Below are positions 27,801 to 34,343 of a stretch of 64,000 nucleotides of DNA, piece after piece (positions within the stretch are counted from its first letter, which is position 1; each line of letters starts with the position of its first letter). The stretch is taken from NCBI RefSeq assembly GCF_003096015.2, contig NZ_CP029185.2, positions 712,501 through 776,500 of the forward strand, given 5' to 3'. The position numbers and the translations under genes are program-made. The DNA comes from Limnobaculum parvum (lineage in GTDB: Bacteria; Pseudomonadota; Gammaproteobacteria; Enterobacterales; Enterobacteriaceae). The notes under the pieces are model-generated. The model had not been told where the DNA came from. It ran no database searches and saw only the letters and a program-made list of their open reading frames with translations.

Positions 27801-30526
27801 GTTCGACCATTGCGGCGGGGAATAATCTGTCGATTACCGCCACCGGTAACGGTGAGAAAGGGGTGGATGGCGATATCACCCTTAAAGGCTCCGCCATCAA
27901 TGCGGGGAATAATATGTTGCTTGACGCCAACCGGGACGTTAACCTGCTGGCCTCGGCGAACACCCAGAAAACCGACAGTGAGAACAAGAGCTACGGCGGT
28001 AACGCCGGGGTCAGTTTTGGTATTGGCGGGGGTAAAAACGGCCTGCGCTTCTTTGCCGATGCGAACTTTTCCCAGGGGAATATGCATGCAGACGGTCTGT
28101 ACTGGACGGAGAGTCAGCTTGAGGCCGGTAATAACCTGACCATCATCAGCGGTCGGGATACCAATCTGATTGGTGCACTGGCGAAAGGGGATTCCGTCAC
28201 GATGGACGTGGGTCGTGACCTGACCGTTCGTTCATTGCAGGACACCGACGATTACAGCTACGAGCAATACTCACTGAATATTGCCGGCAGCTACGGCACC
28301 GGTTTCGACGGCAGTCTGGGCTTCACGATGGACAAGATGGACAGCACGTGGGCCAGCGTCAATGAACAGAGCGGGATTTACGCGGGTCAAGGCGGTTATG
28401 ACATTACCGTCGGTAAGCACACCCAGTTAGACGGGGCGGTGATTGCCTCGGAAGCCACGCCAGAACTGAACAATCTGGACACCGGCACGTTGGGTTGGAG
28501 CGATATCAAGAACCGAGCGGATTATGACGTCAGCCATGTGTCGATGAGTATCGGCTCGGGCGGTGGTGCCCCGTTTGGGTTCCCGGGCGTACCGGGTACG
28601 CCTATCGTGGTGGCTTACGGCGATAGCGCCAGTAGCACGACCCATGCGGCGATAGCGGATGGCAATATCACTATTCGCGACCAAAACAATCAGCAGCAAG
28701 ACATCAGCCGTATCAGTCACGATACGGAGAATGCCGCCAATCCGCTGGATAAGATTTTTGATGCCGATGAGCAGATGCGAAATCTGGAAGCGATAGGTCT
28801 GGCGGGGCAGATAGTGTCGCAGGTGACGACCATTGCGACCAATATTGGGGTGAAGGCGGCGCAGGATGAGGCACATGCTAAGGCGGATGCACAAAAAGAC
28901 TCAGCGGCGAATGACCCGGCCATCATTGCACAGGCGAGAGCCGATTTGTCTAAAGCGGGTAACGACAATCCGACGCAGGAAGAGCTCAATAAAGCCACCT
29001 ACGATGTGGTGTATCAGGCTGAGTTTAAGATTGCCAATAAAGCGCAGATGGAGAAGTACGGCACGGGCAGTGATGTACAGCGGGCTATTCAGGCTGCGGG
29101 TGCCGCACTGACGGTAGCGATGGGCGGTGGTAGTGTTGGGAATGCGGCTGCGGCGGCTTCAGCACCTTATCTGGCTCAGGGCGTGAAAGTGCTGACCGAA
29201 GGGCCTGAAATGAAGGACAAGGCCATTAACGCAATTGCACATGCGATTATCGGTGCCGCAGTGGCTCAGGGGAGTGGTAATAGCGCGGCTTCCGGAGCTA
29301 TTGGTGCCGCCAGCGGTGAAATCATTGCACAGACCATTACGCAATATCTGTACGAAGGTAAAAAGCCGGAAGAACTAACAGAAGAGCAGCGTCAGGCGGT
29401 TGCTGCGTTGTCGATGATAGCATCGGGCGCGATTGGTGGTGTGGTCGGAGATAGTACTGAATCGGCTGCCACTTCTGCTAATGCAGGGTATAACGCGGCG
29501 GTCAATAACCACCTGACGACAGGTGAAAAACAGGTTCTTGATCGTAAAGAGAAGGAATATGCCTCAACCTGTCAGGGGGGCAATGCTGGAAGTGGTGCCT
29601 GTCAGGAGCTGAAGCAAGATATTGATAAGCTGAAAGAGAAAGGCAGCAGCATTGATAAAGTTGAAGAGAATGAATTTGGCCCTGATTTTCAACTTGCTGG
29701 CACGGAGCAAATTGACCACAAACCGGGCGATGTTGTTAGCTGTGTAGGCTCCAGTAATGGGTTCTGTGTTGTTACCGAGCAATCAACCAGCAATGGCAAA
29801 GAATGGATTTTAGCTGAGGCTAATGAGGTTCAGGCCATTGCGGCTAAACATCAGAATGGAGATGCAGAAGCATTTATTAAGGAGCTGGGTGCGGCTTACT
29901 TTAATGCAGGGTGTGGTACTCCAGGGGGGCTTGGTATATCTGCCGTATGTCAGACATACTCTGCAGCGGGTGGTGCAAACCCGATTGATGGCAAGGTGCC
30001 TACGGATGGCGATCGGTTGCTGTGGGCGATGGAGGCGGCAACAAATACTGCTGGTACAGTGTTGACAATCAACCAGTCCCTCAGTCTGAATTATAAGGCT
30101 AATATCGCTGAGCATCTGGCCAATTTTGATGGTTTTACACAGAGTAGAGGGATTAAAGGTGGGCATAATGCGAATTCATTTTATGATTCTGTGAAACAGT
30201 ATGGTGTACAAATTGTTAGCGAAACTCCAACGGGAACACCAGGAATTACTACAATAGAATATCGAATACCTGCTAAACATCCTCAAACAGGTGAAATTAC
30301 TCATTATAAAGGTGATGGGAGTGAACCTTTCAAAAAGACTATTTATGATCCTAAGATATTTACTGATCAGAAAATGTTGACGCTAGGTAAACAGGCTGCA
30401 GCAAAAGCATATAAAGATGCAATGTTGAGCCCTAAAGGAATAGCTGACGCTACTGTAGGCGGAGTAACGTTTAGAGTATACGTCGATAAGGCAACCGGCG
30501 TTGTTAGAAACTTCCACCCAAAATAG
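21878..30526 (+). CDS. cdiA: CdiA contact-dependent inhibition effector with C-terminal EndoU RNase toxin
   Basis: Giant exported filament (2882 residues) that delivers its C-terminal toxin into neighbouring cells. In order: extended signal peptide region (MNKNLYRVIFN, cleavage near AQA-D, residue ~72); TPS secretion domain with NPSGITCDGCGF (~185-195); filamentous-haemagglutinin repeats (to ~1200); a second repeat-rich region; a pre-toxin region ending near YNAAVNNHL (a variant of the VENN boundary motif); and a toxin tail. The last ~150 residues resemble bacterial EndoU nucleases: H2746 and H2763 (KGGHN), then KTIYDPK and the terminal FRVYVDKATG..NFHPK. Known EndoU CDI toxins cleave tRNA anticodons; the target here is not known. 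GC-rich body, AT-rich tail. Confidence 0.94.
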   Translation: MNKNLYRVIFNQARGQLMVVPEIAGAHTAGGTPRASSGGGHPLSQLIAGLKPLTLLTSLALGLMTISLPAQADIVADHSAPGNQQPTVISSANGTPQVNIQTPSDAGVSRNTYSQFDVDNRGAILNNSAAPVQTQLGGYVDGNPQVIRGGAKIILNEVNSRDPSQLNGYVEVAGQKAQVVIANPSGITCDGCGFINANRATLTTGTPNLVNGQLEGYNVQQGNVTIQGRGMDSSQQSYTDIIARSVRVNAGVWANELNVVTGKNKVSADTSQIEKQGGNEAGSPQFSVDVAVLGGMYANSIRMVGTENGVGVHNAGHIGTQAGSVVVTTDGRIENSGTMSSAQDLTLSTPESLTNSGTLFGKNTVQINAQGDIVNTAAGQMGTNGQLDVTTQGSLTTQGVMAADGNTTVSSRRGLNNGGTVSAGQTLRVSGASIDNSGTLQGKGRTAISTPGYINQTASGKISSTGFLSLDSGDWMTSYGSIYSADAASISVQNALFNGGTLDTGLGLTLSASHINNAGAIYAGSDVQAQSRSDLLNSGTLGSDRDITLNAAGAFASSNTLYAKGDVRLAAGSTVSNNGTLAADGHLSLTTPGALNNNGTLYSKGNLTLSADQSVTSYGGIGADGELSLSTDGTLFNNQMLYGKGQTTLKTGGDVTNLGVIGSDSRLSLTTPGNLLNTGTLYSGGPMTVTTNGRITNGGTVNSGSDLILTGQNSLYNGNTIYAKGHANLNISGAVTNDGTIGADRNLTLKAGEDTLNNGTLYSQGAGKYLTEGSFTNNRLLRSEDTLSVEVGGSLLNDADIYASAGLDFSAGQRMDNHAQIYSGGALNLHAIGDISNTSVLAAFSDMTLSTTHFSNGSNALLASGVQSNGQRVNTGDITLVSAQPADLQGQVLASGTFNVDANGINLADGLVSAGAMNLQGHGGEINTDRAQLYVNNAFTAQTTGHWSNLGGQLYAGDMQLKAGSLTNDAAGIISAQSTNLTLNGLLSNRGLIDGLLTRLQASQIDNYGTGRIYGTWLGLQADVINNREEGSTAATIAGRETLDMGAGTLNNYTHSLIFSGGNMSIGRLLDDNGNATGMGGTLNNHSATIEALGDLRLSVGVVNNVNDHFSTEVREISREDFHDFTLKGSVNRYTLNELSFYKDGNGIKNILSPENPTWGKDNFYEYIYTRITKETVISETDPAKILAGGNLLMTADTVNNDKSQIVAGNVLNIAANTLNNTEVTGTRTIDEIGKVTHWSRQRRSGKDKQKKPTTDYIPAQVVQSITLKPSETLSNTLPNGSGTSIAGRQEGITPNANINGINIERVNIQLPGEDGMKDVGVVTRPPSLNLTLPNASLYKVNPAVGSRYLIETDPQYTQLKRWLGSDYMTSRLKADPNNMHKRLGDGYYEQTLIREQVINLTGQRFLNGYANDEEQYMALMNSGVEFAQKYPLSLGIALTPEQMANLTSDIVWLVSRDVTLPDGSVQTVLVPQVYAMIRPQDIDGSGALLSGKQVNLQLTNDLVNQGRILAGDKLNVLAQNIQNQGGSISGNNVMLLANNDINNIGGLMQGFDSLRLQAGHDINLITTTTQGEKAGRNGSSHTAINQVAALAVNNDNGTLQLSAGHDINLTAALLSNAGQNSDTTIEAGHNLNLSTVTEEKQRSYVWDKDNYRHEGSSQDVGTQITGGGNITLAAKNDVNARASQVESGGQLAVVAGNDINIMAGQSSAHLDEHTKSSGKGGGGMTKVTNESHSKLDYQYAESSRFDGNSVVMNAGNNLLVHGSEVIATNDLTLKAGNNLTITSAQETSDERRMERETRSGLMGSGGIGFTVGKIDEKSTNTVHGISNVGSTIGSTNGSVSLSAGNNLAVKGSDVVAQQDISLTGKNVTVESVENQTHIQDKYERTQSGVTVALSGAVGGALNAAVTEAKQAQETHDSKIKALQEIKAALSAVQAVQAGMMDLPKDSEGFVGISISGGAQRTESTTDTKIRAAQGSTIAAGNNLSITATGNGEKGVDGDITLKGSAINAGNNMLLDANRDVNLLASANTQKTDSENKSYGGNAGVSFGIGGGKNGLRFFADANFSQGNMHADGLYWTESQLEAGNNLTIISGRDTNLIGALAKGDSVTMDVGRDLTVRSLQDTDDYSYEQYSLNIAGSYGTGFDGSLGFTMDKMDSTWASVNEQSGIYAGQGGYDITVGKHTQLDGAVIASEATPELNNLDTGTLGWSDIKNRADYDVSHVSMSIGSGGGAPFGFPGVPGTPIVVAYGDSASSTTHAAIADGNITIRDQNNQQQDISRISHDTENAANPLDKIFDADEQMRNLEAIGLAGQIVSQVTTIATNIGVKAAQDEAHAKADAQKDSAANDPAIIAQARADLSKAGNDNPTQEELNKATYDVVYQAEFKIANKAQMEKYGTGSDVQRAIQAAGAALTVAMGGGSVGNAAAAASAPYLAQGVKVLTEGPEMKDKAINAIAHAIIGAAVAQGSGNSAASGAIGAASGEIIAQTITQYLYEGKKPEELTEEQRQAVAALSMIASGAIGGVVGDSTESAATSANAGYNAAVNNHLTTGEKQVLDRKEKEYASTCQGGNAGSGACQELKQDIDKLKEKGSSIDKVEENEFGPDFQLAGTEQIDHKPGDVVSCVGSSNGFCVVTEQSTSNGKEWILAEANEVQAIAAKHQNGDAEAFIKELGAAYFNAGCGTPGGLGISAVCQTYSAAGGANPIDGKVPTDGDRLLWAMEAATNTAGTVLTINQSLSLNYKANIAEHLANFDGFTQSRGIKGGHNANSFYDSVKQYGVQIVSETPTGTPGITTIEYRIPAKHPQTGEITHYKGDGSEPFKKTIYDPKIFTDQKMLTLGKQAAAKAYKDAMLSPKGIADATVGGVTFRVYVDKATGVVRNFHPK
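25787..28865. repeat. ~3.1-kb direct repeat inside cdiA, copy 1
   Basis: Nearly identical to 34347-37425 at a constant offset of 8560 bp. It starts at the codons for ERVNIQLPGE and ends just after GVKAAQDEA. Only scattered substitutions were seen by eye. It covers the central cdiA region and the start of the pre-toxin region, so recombination between the copies could exchange the toxin ends. Confidence 0.93.
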
Positions 30527-30533
30527 AATACTT

Positions 30534-30893
30534 ATGAAAACTTTATTTACTTTGTCTGATATTAACTCTGGTTTGAATAGCATTATTACAACTTATTTTG
30601 ACATTATGTATAGCGATGGTGATTTTTTAAGAGCAATCGAGCTATTATCTCAAAAAGGTGCACTGAATACTGATGGCGCGTATTGTCACTTTCCTGATAT
30701 GGATAGTTATGATGAAGAGGAACACTTTGAAGGTGTTGAATTTGCTGTTGGTTATCCACCAGAGGAAGACGATATAGTTATAGTAAGTGAAGAGATCTGC
30801 TATAAATATGTCAGGCTGGCTTGTGAAAAATATCTCCAGCTACATCCGAAAGATACTGAAAAAGTTAATACTCTACTGGCTAAAATGCCGTAA
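30534..30893 (+). CDS. cdiI: CdiI immunity protein for the EndoU toxin (copy 1)
   Basis: Acidic 119-residue cytosolic protein starting 8 bases after the cdiA stop. The conserved core YCHFPDMDSYDEEEHFEGVEF and CYKYVRLACEKYLQLHP is the same as in two other copies in this window, each directly behind an EndoU toxin end. It resembles the ribonuclease-toxin immunity CdiI described with EndoU CDI toxins. By position and homology it neutralises the cdiA toxin. The start is the ATG of MKTLFTLSD; the frame extends upstream into cdiA. A 12-bp terminator stem follows the stop. Confidence 0.9.
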   Translation: MKTLFTLSDINSGLNSIITTYFDIMYSDGDFLRAIELLSQKGALNTDGAYCHFPDMDSYDEEEHFEGVEFAVGYPPEEDDIVIVSEEICYKYVRLACEKYLQLHPKDTEKVNTLLAKMP

Positions 30894-30896
30894 TAA

Positions 30897-30931
30897 AAAG
30901 CTCCCGACTATATATTTTGGTCGGGAGCTTT
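30897..30931. terminator. Bidirectional terminator between cdiI and symE (copy 1)
   Basis: Perfect 12-bp stem AAAGCTCCCGAC / GTCGGGAGCTTT with an 11-nt AT-rich loop, placed between convergent genes. Identical hairpins occur at 42697-42731 and 44403-44437. Confidence 0.9.
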
Positions 30932-30941
30932 GTTTTAACCG

Positions 30942-31166
30942 TCAGCTAGTAATATCCGCCTCAATCACCATCCGCCCCCGCTCAGTGGTCACGGTCACCG
31001 CCTGCCCGGGGGTAAATCCTAATGCTTCCAGCCATTTACCGCTGATTTTAAGTTGTGGGCTGGGTTGAGTCTTACCGCCATTGGGGACATATCCCACGGT
31101 GTAATGACGGGGTTGTGGTAGTTTTGCTTTAACCGTCTGTTTTGATTTACAATCGCTTTTAGCCAT
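30942..31166 (-). CDS. SymE-like protein (type I toxin family), copy 1
   Basis: 74 residues, starting at MAKSDCKSKQ (GAGG ribosome binding site 9 bases upstream; an ATG five codons earlier is possible). The second half, LKISGKWLEALGFTPGQAVTV followed by MVIEADI, matches the SymE/AbrB-like swapped-hairpin fold of the SOS-induced E. coli SymE. No antisense SymR-like RNA can be identified by eye. Convergent with cdiI and divergent from the RHH gene. A near-identical copy is at 42742-42966, a decayed one near 40178-40366 and a truncated end near 44448. Confidence 0.82.
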   Translation of the reverse strand: MAKSDCKSKQTVKAKLPQPRHYTVGYVPNGGKTQPSPQLKISGKWLEALGFTPGQAVTVTTERGRMVIEADITS

Positions 31167-31351
31167 AGTAACTGACCTCATCTCTGTCCAAGTTGCTTGT
31201 GGTTAGCGGTTGTTGTGAGCTGTGAACTCACTTCAACCGTGCTCTATTTTTGTCTAACTAATACTTCTGTTAGTAAATCTATTAATGCAGTATCCAGACG
31301 TATATCTGGGTATTTGTACATTATTGTTTTTGCTACTTTCTGAATATACAC

Positions 31352-31389
31352 TGGTATATACCATTTCTATTATCATTATGGGTATATAC
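31352..31389. promoter_or_regulatory. Palindromic putative operator (copy 1)
   Basis: A perfect 12-bp palindrome TGGTATATACCA (31352-31363) and a second GTATATAC palindrome (31382-31389) with centres 28 bp apart, directly in front of the RHH gene. RHH repressors often bind such paired palindromes at their own promoter; autoregulation is inference. Repeated identically at 43152-43189. Confidence 0.55.
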
Positions 31390-31390
31390 A

Positions 31391-31561
31391 TTGTCAATAC
31401 CGGATAAGCGTTCTCCTCAATTCCCTATGCGCCTGAGTGCAGAGTTTCGCGATCAACTTGAAGCTGAAATGAAAAAAGACGGTGATACATCACTGGCAAC
31501 ATGGATAAAGCGAATTTTACGTAAAGAGCTTCAATCAAGAGGTATTGAGCCAAAAGGTTGA
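31391..31561 (+). CDS. Small Arc-like ribbon-helix-helix DNA-binding protein (copy 1)
   Basis: 56 codons from a TTG start (LSIPDKRSPQF), or 44 from the ATG of MRLSAEF. The pattern PQFPMRLSAEFRDQLEAEM, then TSLATWIKRILRKEL, is that of Arc-family RHH proteins: a short strand (FPMRLS) followed by two helices. No strong ribosome binding site is visible for either start. It lies behind a paired palindrome and divergent from symE. Whether it regulates symE or the downstream cdiA-CT is unknown. Copy at 43191-43361. Confidence 0.6.
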   Translation: MSIPDKRSPQFPMRLSAEFRDQLEAEMKKDGDTSLATWIKRILRKELQSRGIEPKG

Positions 31562-31742
31562 ACGAGCCTGTAATTTAATTTGAGCTTAATGTTGGAGGGC
31601 TAAGTATCACTTTTGTAAACTAAAAGCCTTAATGTTTGTATACCTAATGGCACCTTATCAAAAAGGTCGGGTGTTATTTTGTAGTTCCTTTGCTTTACCT
31701 GCTTTGCGACTCACACATCGACTTTAACTATAAAAATTAAAT

Positions 31743-33734
31743 GTGGCCTATGGTGACAGCGCCAGTAGCACGACCCATGCGGCGATAGCGGACGGCACGT
31801 TGACCATTCGTGACCAAAACAATCAGCAGCAGGATATTGCCAAGCTCAGCAATGACACGGCTAACGCAGCCAATCCGCTGGATAAGATTTTTGATGCCGA
31901 TGAGCAGATGCGTAATCTGGAGGCAATTGGTCTGGCGGGGCAGATTGTTTCGCAGGTGACGACCATTGCGACCAATATTGGGGTGATGAACGCACAGGAC
32001 CAAGCCCGTGCCGAAGCAGATGCCAATAAGGATGCCGCGTCTAAAGACCCGGCTATCATCGCGCAGGCGAGAGCTGATTTAGCTAAAGCCGGTAATGAGA
32101 ACCCAACGCAGGAAGATTTAAACAAAGCGACCTACGCGGTTATCTATCAGGCTTCTTATGACAAATTCTACGAAAAGGAAATGGAGTTCTACGGCACCGG
32201 CAGCAATGTTGGCCGAGCGATACAGGCAGCCGGTGCAGCGCTGACGGTAGCGATGGGCGGTGGTAGTGCGGGGAACGCCGCCGCGGCGGCTTCGGCCCCG
32301 TTACTGGCTCAGGGCGTGAAGAGACTGGCGGATACGAATTTCCCGGTGGATAAAGAGCATCCGGATAACGCTAATCTGTTTGCCAAAGTTATCGGTCATG
32401 CCATCGTCGGTCTGGCGGTTGCGGAAGGTTCGGGCAATAGCGGTATGGCGGGTGCGTTAGGAGCCGCCAGCGGAGAGCTGATAGCGAAGACGATAGCGGA
32501 AGAATATTACAAAACCGATCCGGAAAAACTGACAGAAGCCCAGCGTCAATTTATTGCCAATATGACCTCAATCGCCACCGGTGTAGCGGCTGGTTTAGTG
32601 GCTGATAATACGGCGGATGCGGGAACGGCGGCTAGTGCAGCGTATAATTCTGCTACTAACAACTACCTTAGCCAGCCGGAAAAGACCGATCTTGATTTAG
32701 CGAAGCAGAAACTTAACGACCCGGATCCTTTAGTGCGTGAAAAAGCACGTCAGGATTACGACCAGTTGATGGAGAAAGATATTTCCAGCGATCAGGCCGT
32801 AATAGATGCCTGTGGTAATGGTCAGGCGGGAAGTGCAGGTTGTGCCAGTGCCAGACAGGATGCGGCGGCAGCGAAGGATAGCTATGAAACGGGTTCGTAT
32901 AACTCTCAGGCCAAAAAACAGTATGCTGACGCTTATGGTCAAATTGTTAGCCTGTTAAATAGCACGACGGTAGATGCCGAGCATAAAGAGCAAGTTACCG
33001 ATGGTCTGGCTCGTTACTTTATGGCGGTAACGGGCGTAGATTACGAGACAGCTCGGGGTTATGCCGATACCAAACAAGGTATGGATATTCTTGTTGCGTC
33101 TTTGGCGCTGAAAGATAACCTACAAGCCGCACATTCGTATCTGGCGGCAGAAGGGGCAGTATCACAGGCTAATGCAGCAAAAAGTGCGTCAAAAACTTCT
33201 TATAACTGGTCTTCAGGTGAGGGCGCGTTTAGTCCGAAATCAAACGGGAAAATTGTTGATGTTGAGTATCCCGGTGGTAAGTATGATGGTAATTCGTTGC
33301 CTTATGGTAAAAATACATCGACAGGATCAAAGACAGCTGACAGCACAGCAGGAGAGAAACTTGCTGGTCCGACGGAAAGTTGGGGGAGTTATACTAGCAA
33401 AGAACAATATATTCAGAGTCTGACTCCGACCGAACATACTATTGTGCCTTCACGGAAAGCCCCTCAAAATTATATACCAAATTCAGTATATGAAGTGTCA
33501 CGAGCTGATGGGACAAAAAGTATTACGTATTATGATGATAAGGGAAGAACTTTTTCTAGAGAGGATTATGGACAACAGAAAACACATGGTCAGTTAGGCT
33601 ATAATACTGATGGGAGCGTTCCTCCTCATGAACATACTATAACTTACAGCGAACGAGGTTTTGTTGATACCAGACAGTATCGCTTAATAGATAGTAATGG
33701 TAAGGCTGTAGGTCCGTGGATACCTGAAAACTAG
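31743..33734 (+). CDS. Orphan cdiA-CT module with unrecognised HEH-containing toxin
   Basis: 663 codons beginning (GTG) at AYGDSASSTTHAAIADG, a point that lies inside the full-length cdiA. There is no signal peptide or secretion domain, and no good ribosome binding site, so it is probably a silent donor of a toxin tail. The pre-toxin region (to residue ~523) is almost identical to the ADP-ribosyltransferase module at 34.3-39.2 kb and carries the variant VENN-type motif ATNNYLS. After YDGNSLPYGK the sequence switches to a distinct ~140-residue tail with KSITYYDDKGRTFSRED and H629-E-H631, ending GPWIPEN. I do not recognise the activity; the histidines would suit a nuclease. Immunity gene follows after 10 bases. 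Confidence 0.8.
   Translation: MAYGDSASSTTHAAIADGTLTIRDQNNQQQDIAKLSNDTANAANPLDKIFDADEQMRNLEAIGLAGQIVSQVTTIATNIGVMNAQDQARAEADANKDAASKDPAIIAQARADLAKAGNENPTQEDLNKATYAVIYQASYDKFYEKEMEFYGTGSNVGRAIQAAGAALTVAMGGGSAGNAAAAASAPLLAQGVKRLADTNFPVDKEHPDNANLFAKVIGHAIVGLAVAEGSGNSGMAGALGAASGELIAKTIAEEYYKTDPEKLTEAQRQFIANMTSIATGVAAGLVADNTADAGTAASAAYNSATNNYLSQPEKTDLDLAKQKLNDPDPLVREKARQDYDQLMEKDISSDQAVIDACGNGQAGSAGCASARQDAAAAKDSYETGSYNSQAKKQYADAYGQIVSLLNSTTVDAEHKEQVTDGLARYFMAVTGVDYETARGYADTKQGMDILVASLALKDNLQAAHSYLAAEGAVSQANAAKSASKTSYNWSSGEGAFSPKSNGKIVDVEYPGGKYDGNSLPYGKNTSTGSKTADSTAGEKLAGPTESWGSYTSKEQYIQSLTPTEHTIVPSRKAPQNYIPNSVYEVSRADGTKSITYYDDKGRTFSREDYGQQKTHGQLGYNTDGSVPPHEHTITYSERGFVDTRQYRLIDSNGKAVGPWIPEN
32190..33311. 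repeat. ~1.1-kb pre-toxin direct repeat, copy 1
   Basis: Near-identical to 37593-38714 at an offset of 5403 bp. Identity stops at the PYGK codons, exactly where the two toxin tails begin. Confidence 0.93.
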
Positions 33735-33744
33735 AGATATAATT

Positions 33745-34215
33745 ATGTCGAATGATGTTAGTGGTTATATTACCCCGGCTCTTACCAGAGAGGTTAAAGA
33801 TATATTGGAACATTATATCTCTCAGAGAGAGATCGGAATCTATAAGATTCGTAAAGATGAATTGTATAATTTTCCTTTAGATATGTTACCTGTAGATGAT
33901 GCATTTATGTTTTCAATTGGGGATCGACCAGGATACCCTAATGCTACATATTTAATTGATTATTATGAATATGATCCAATTTCATCGAATACTGGTTTCC
34001 CGTTTGGAGGAAAAGATAGACTCACTATACTTCTAGATACATTCGTGGATATGATTAAAATAACGAACGCAAAGAAGATGGTTGTAGCGCTGACTGATTG
34101 CAACCAGATTGAGACAATAAAGAAGATAAAACTATCTGATTTGTATGATGTTATTTATTCTGATTTTGAGGAGCATCAAGGGCCAACCGATACACTCTAC
34201 GAAATTACGGTTTAG
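33745..34215 (+). CDS. Probable immunity protein for the HEH-type CdiA toxin
   Basis: 156 residues, soluble and acidic, AT-rich, starting 10 bases after the orphan toxin, so by position it is the cognate immunity protein. I do not recognise the family. Features: GFPFGGKDRL and a C-terminal SDLYDVIYSDFEEHQGP segment. Fragments of a related gene occur at 44756-44820 (3' end) and 45798-45854 (internal), showing that further copies once existed. A strong hairpin follows. Confidence 0.72.
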   Translation: MSNDVSGYITPALTREVKDILEHYISQREIGIYKIRKDELYNFPLDMLPVDDAFMFSIGDRPGYPNATYLIDYYEYDPISSNTGFPFGGKDRLTILLDTFVDMIKITNAKKMVVALTDCNQIETIKKIKLSDLYDVIYSDFEEHQGPTDTLYEITV

Positions 34216-34228
34216 CTAATGTCTGCAA

Positions 34229-34256
34229 TCCCGGTCAGTTCACAAACTGACCGGGA
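34229..34256 (+). terminator. Hairpin after immunity gene
   Basis: A 12-bp perfect stem TCCCGGTCAGTT / AACTGACCGGGA with a CACA loop. No T run follows, so termination is not certain. A diverged copy is at 44834-44861. Confidence 0.65.
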
Positions 34257-34259
34257 ATA

Positions 34260-34343
34260 TATATAAAATTCCCCAAGCTAAATATAGAAAATCCCACCCG
34301 ATAAAAGCGTTACCCCGATACCCGCTCTTTGACGTTCAGTTAC
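34260..34343. repeat. 84-bp direct repeat, left copy
   Basis: Identical to 44570-44653, 10.3 kb away. It ends exactly where homology of the truncated cdiA begins (left copy) and where an IS3-type remnant begins (right copy). It encodes nothing recognisable. It may be the edge of a lost mobile element. Confidence 0.92.

Larger units (their letters stand above)
30753..31790. repeat. ~1.0-kb direct repeat carrying cdiI 3' end, symE and RHH gene, copy 1
   Basis: Almost identical to 42553-43590 at a constant offset of 11,800 bp; only a handful of substitutions were seen. It runs from the second half of cdiI through the terminator, symE-like gene, palindromic operator and RHH gene into the start of the next cdiA-CT module. 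Confidence 0.95.

Noticed and set aside
22674..29344. Many minus-strand and alternate-frame frames of 60-160 codons within cdiA and its copies
   Set aside because: They are shadows of the repetitive GC-rich coding sequence and recur only because the sequence is duplicated.
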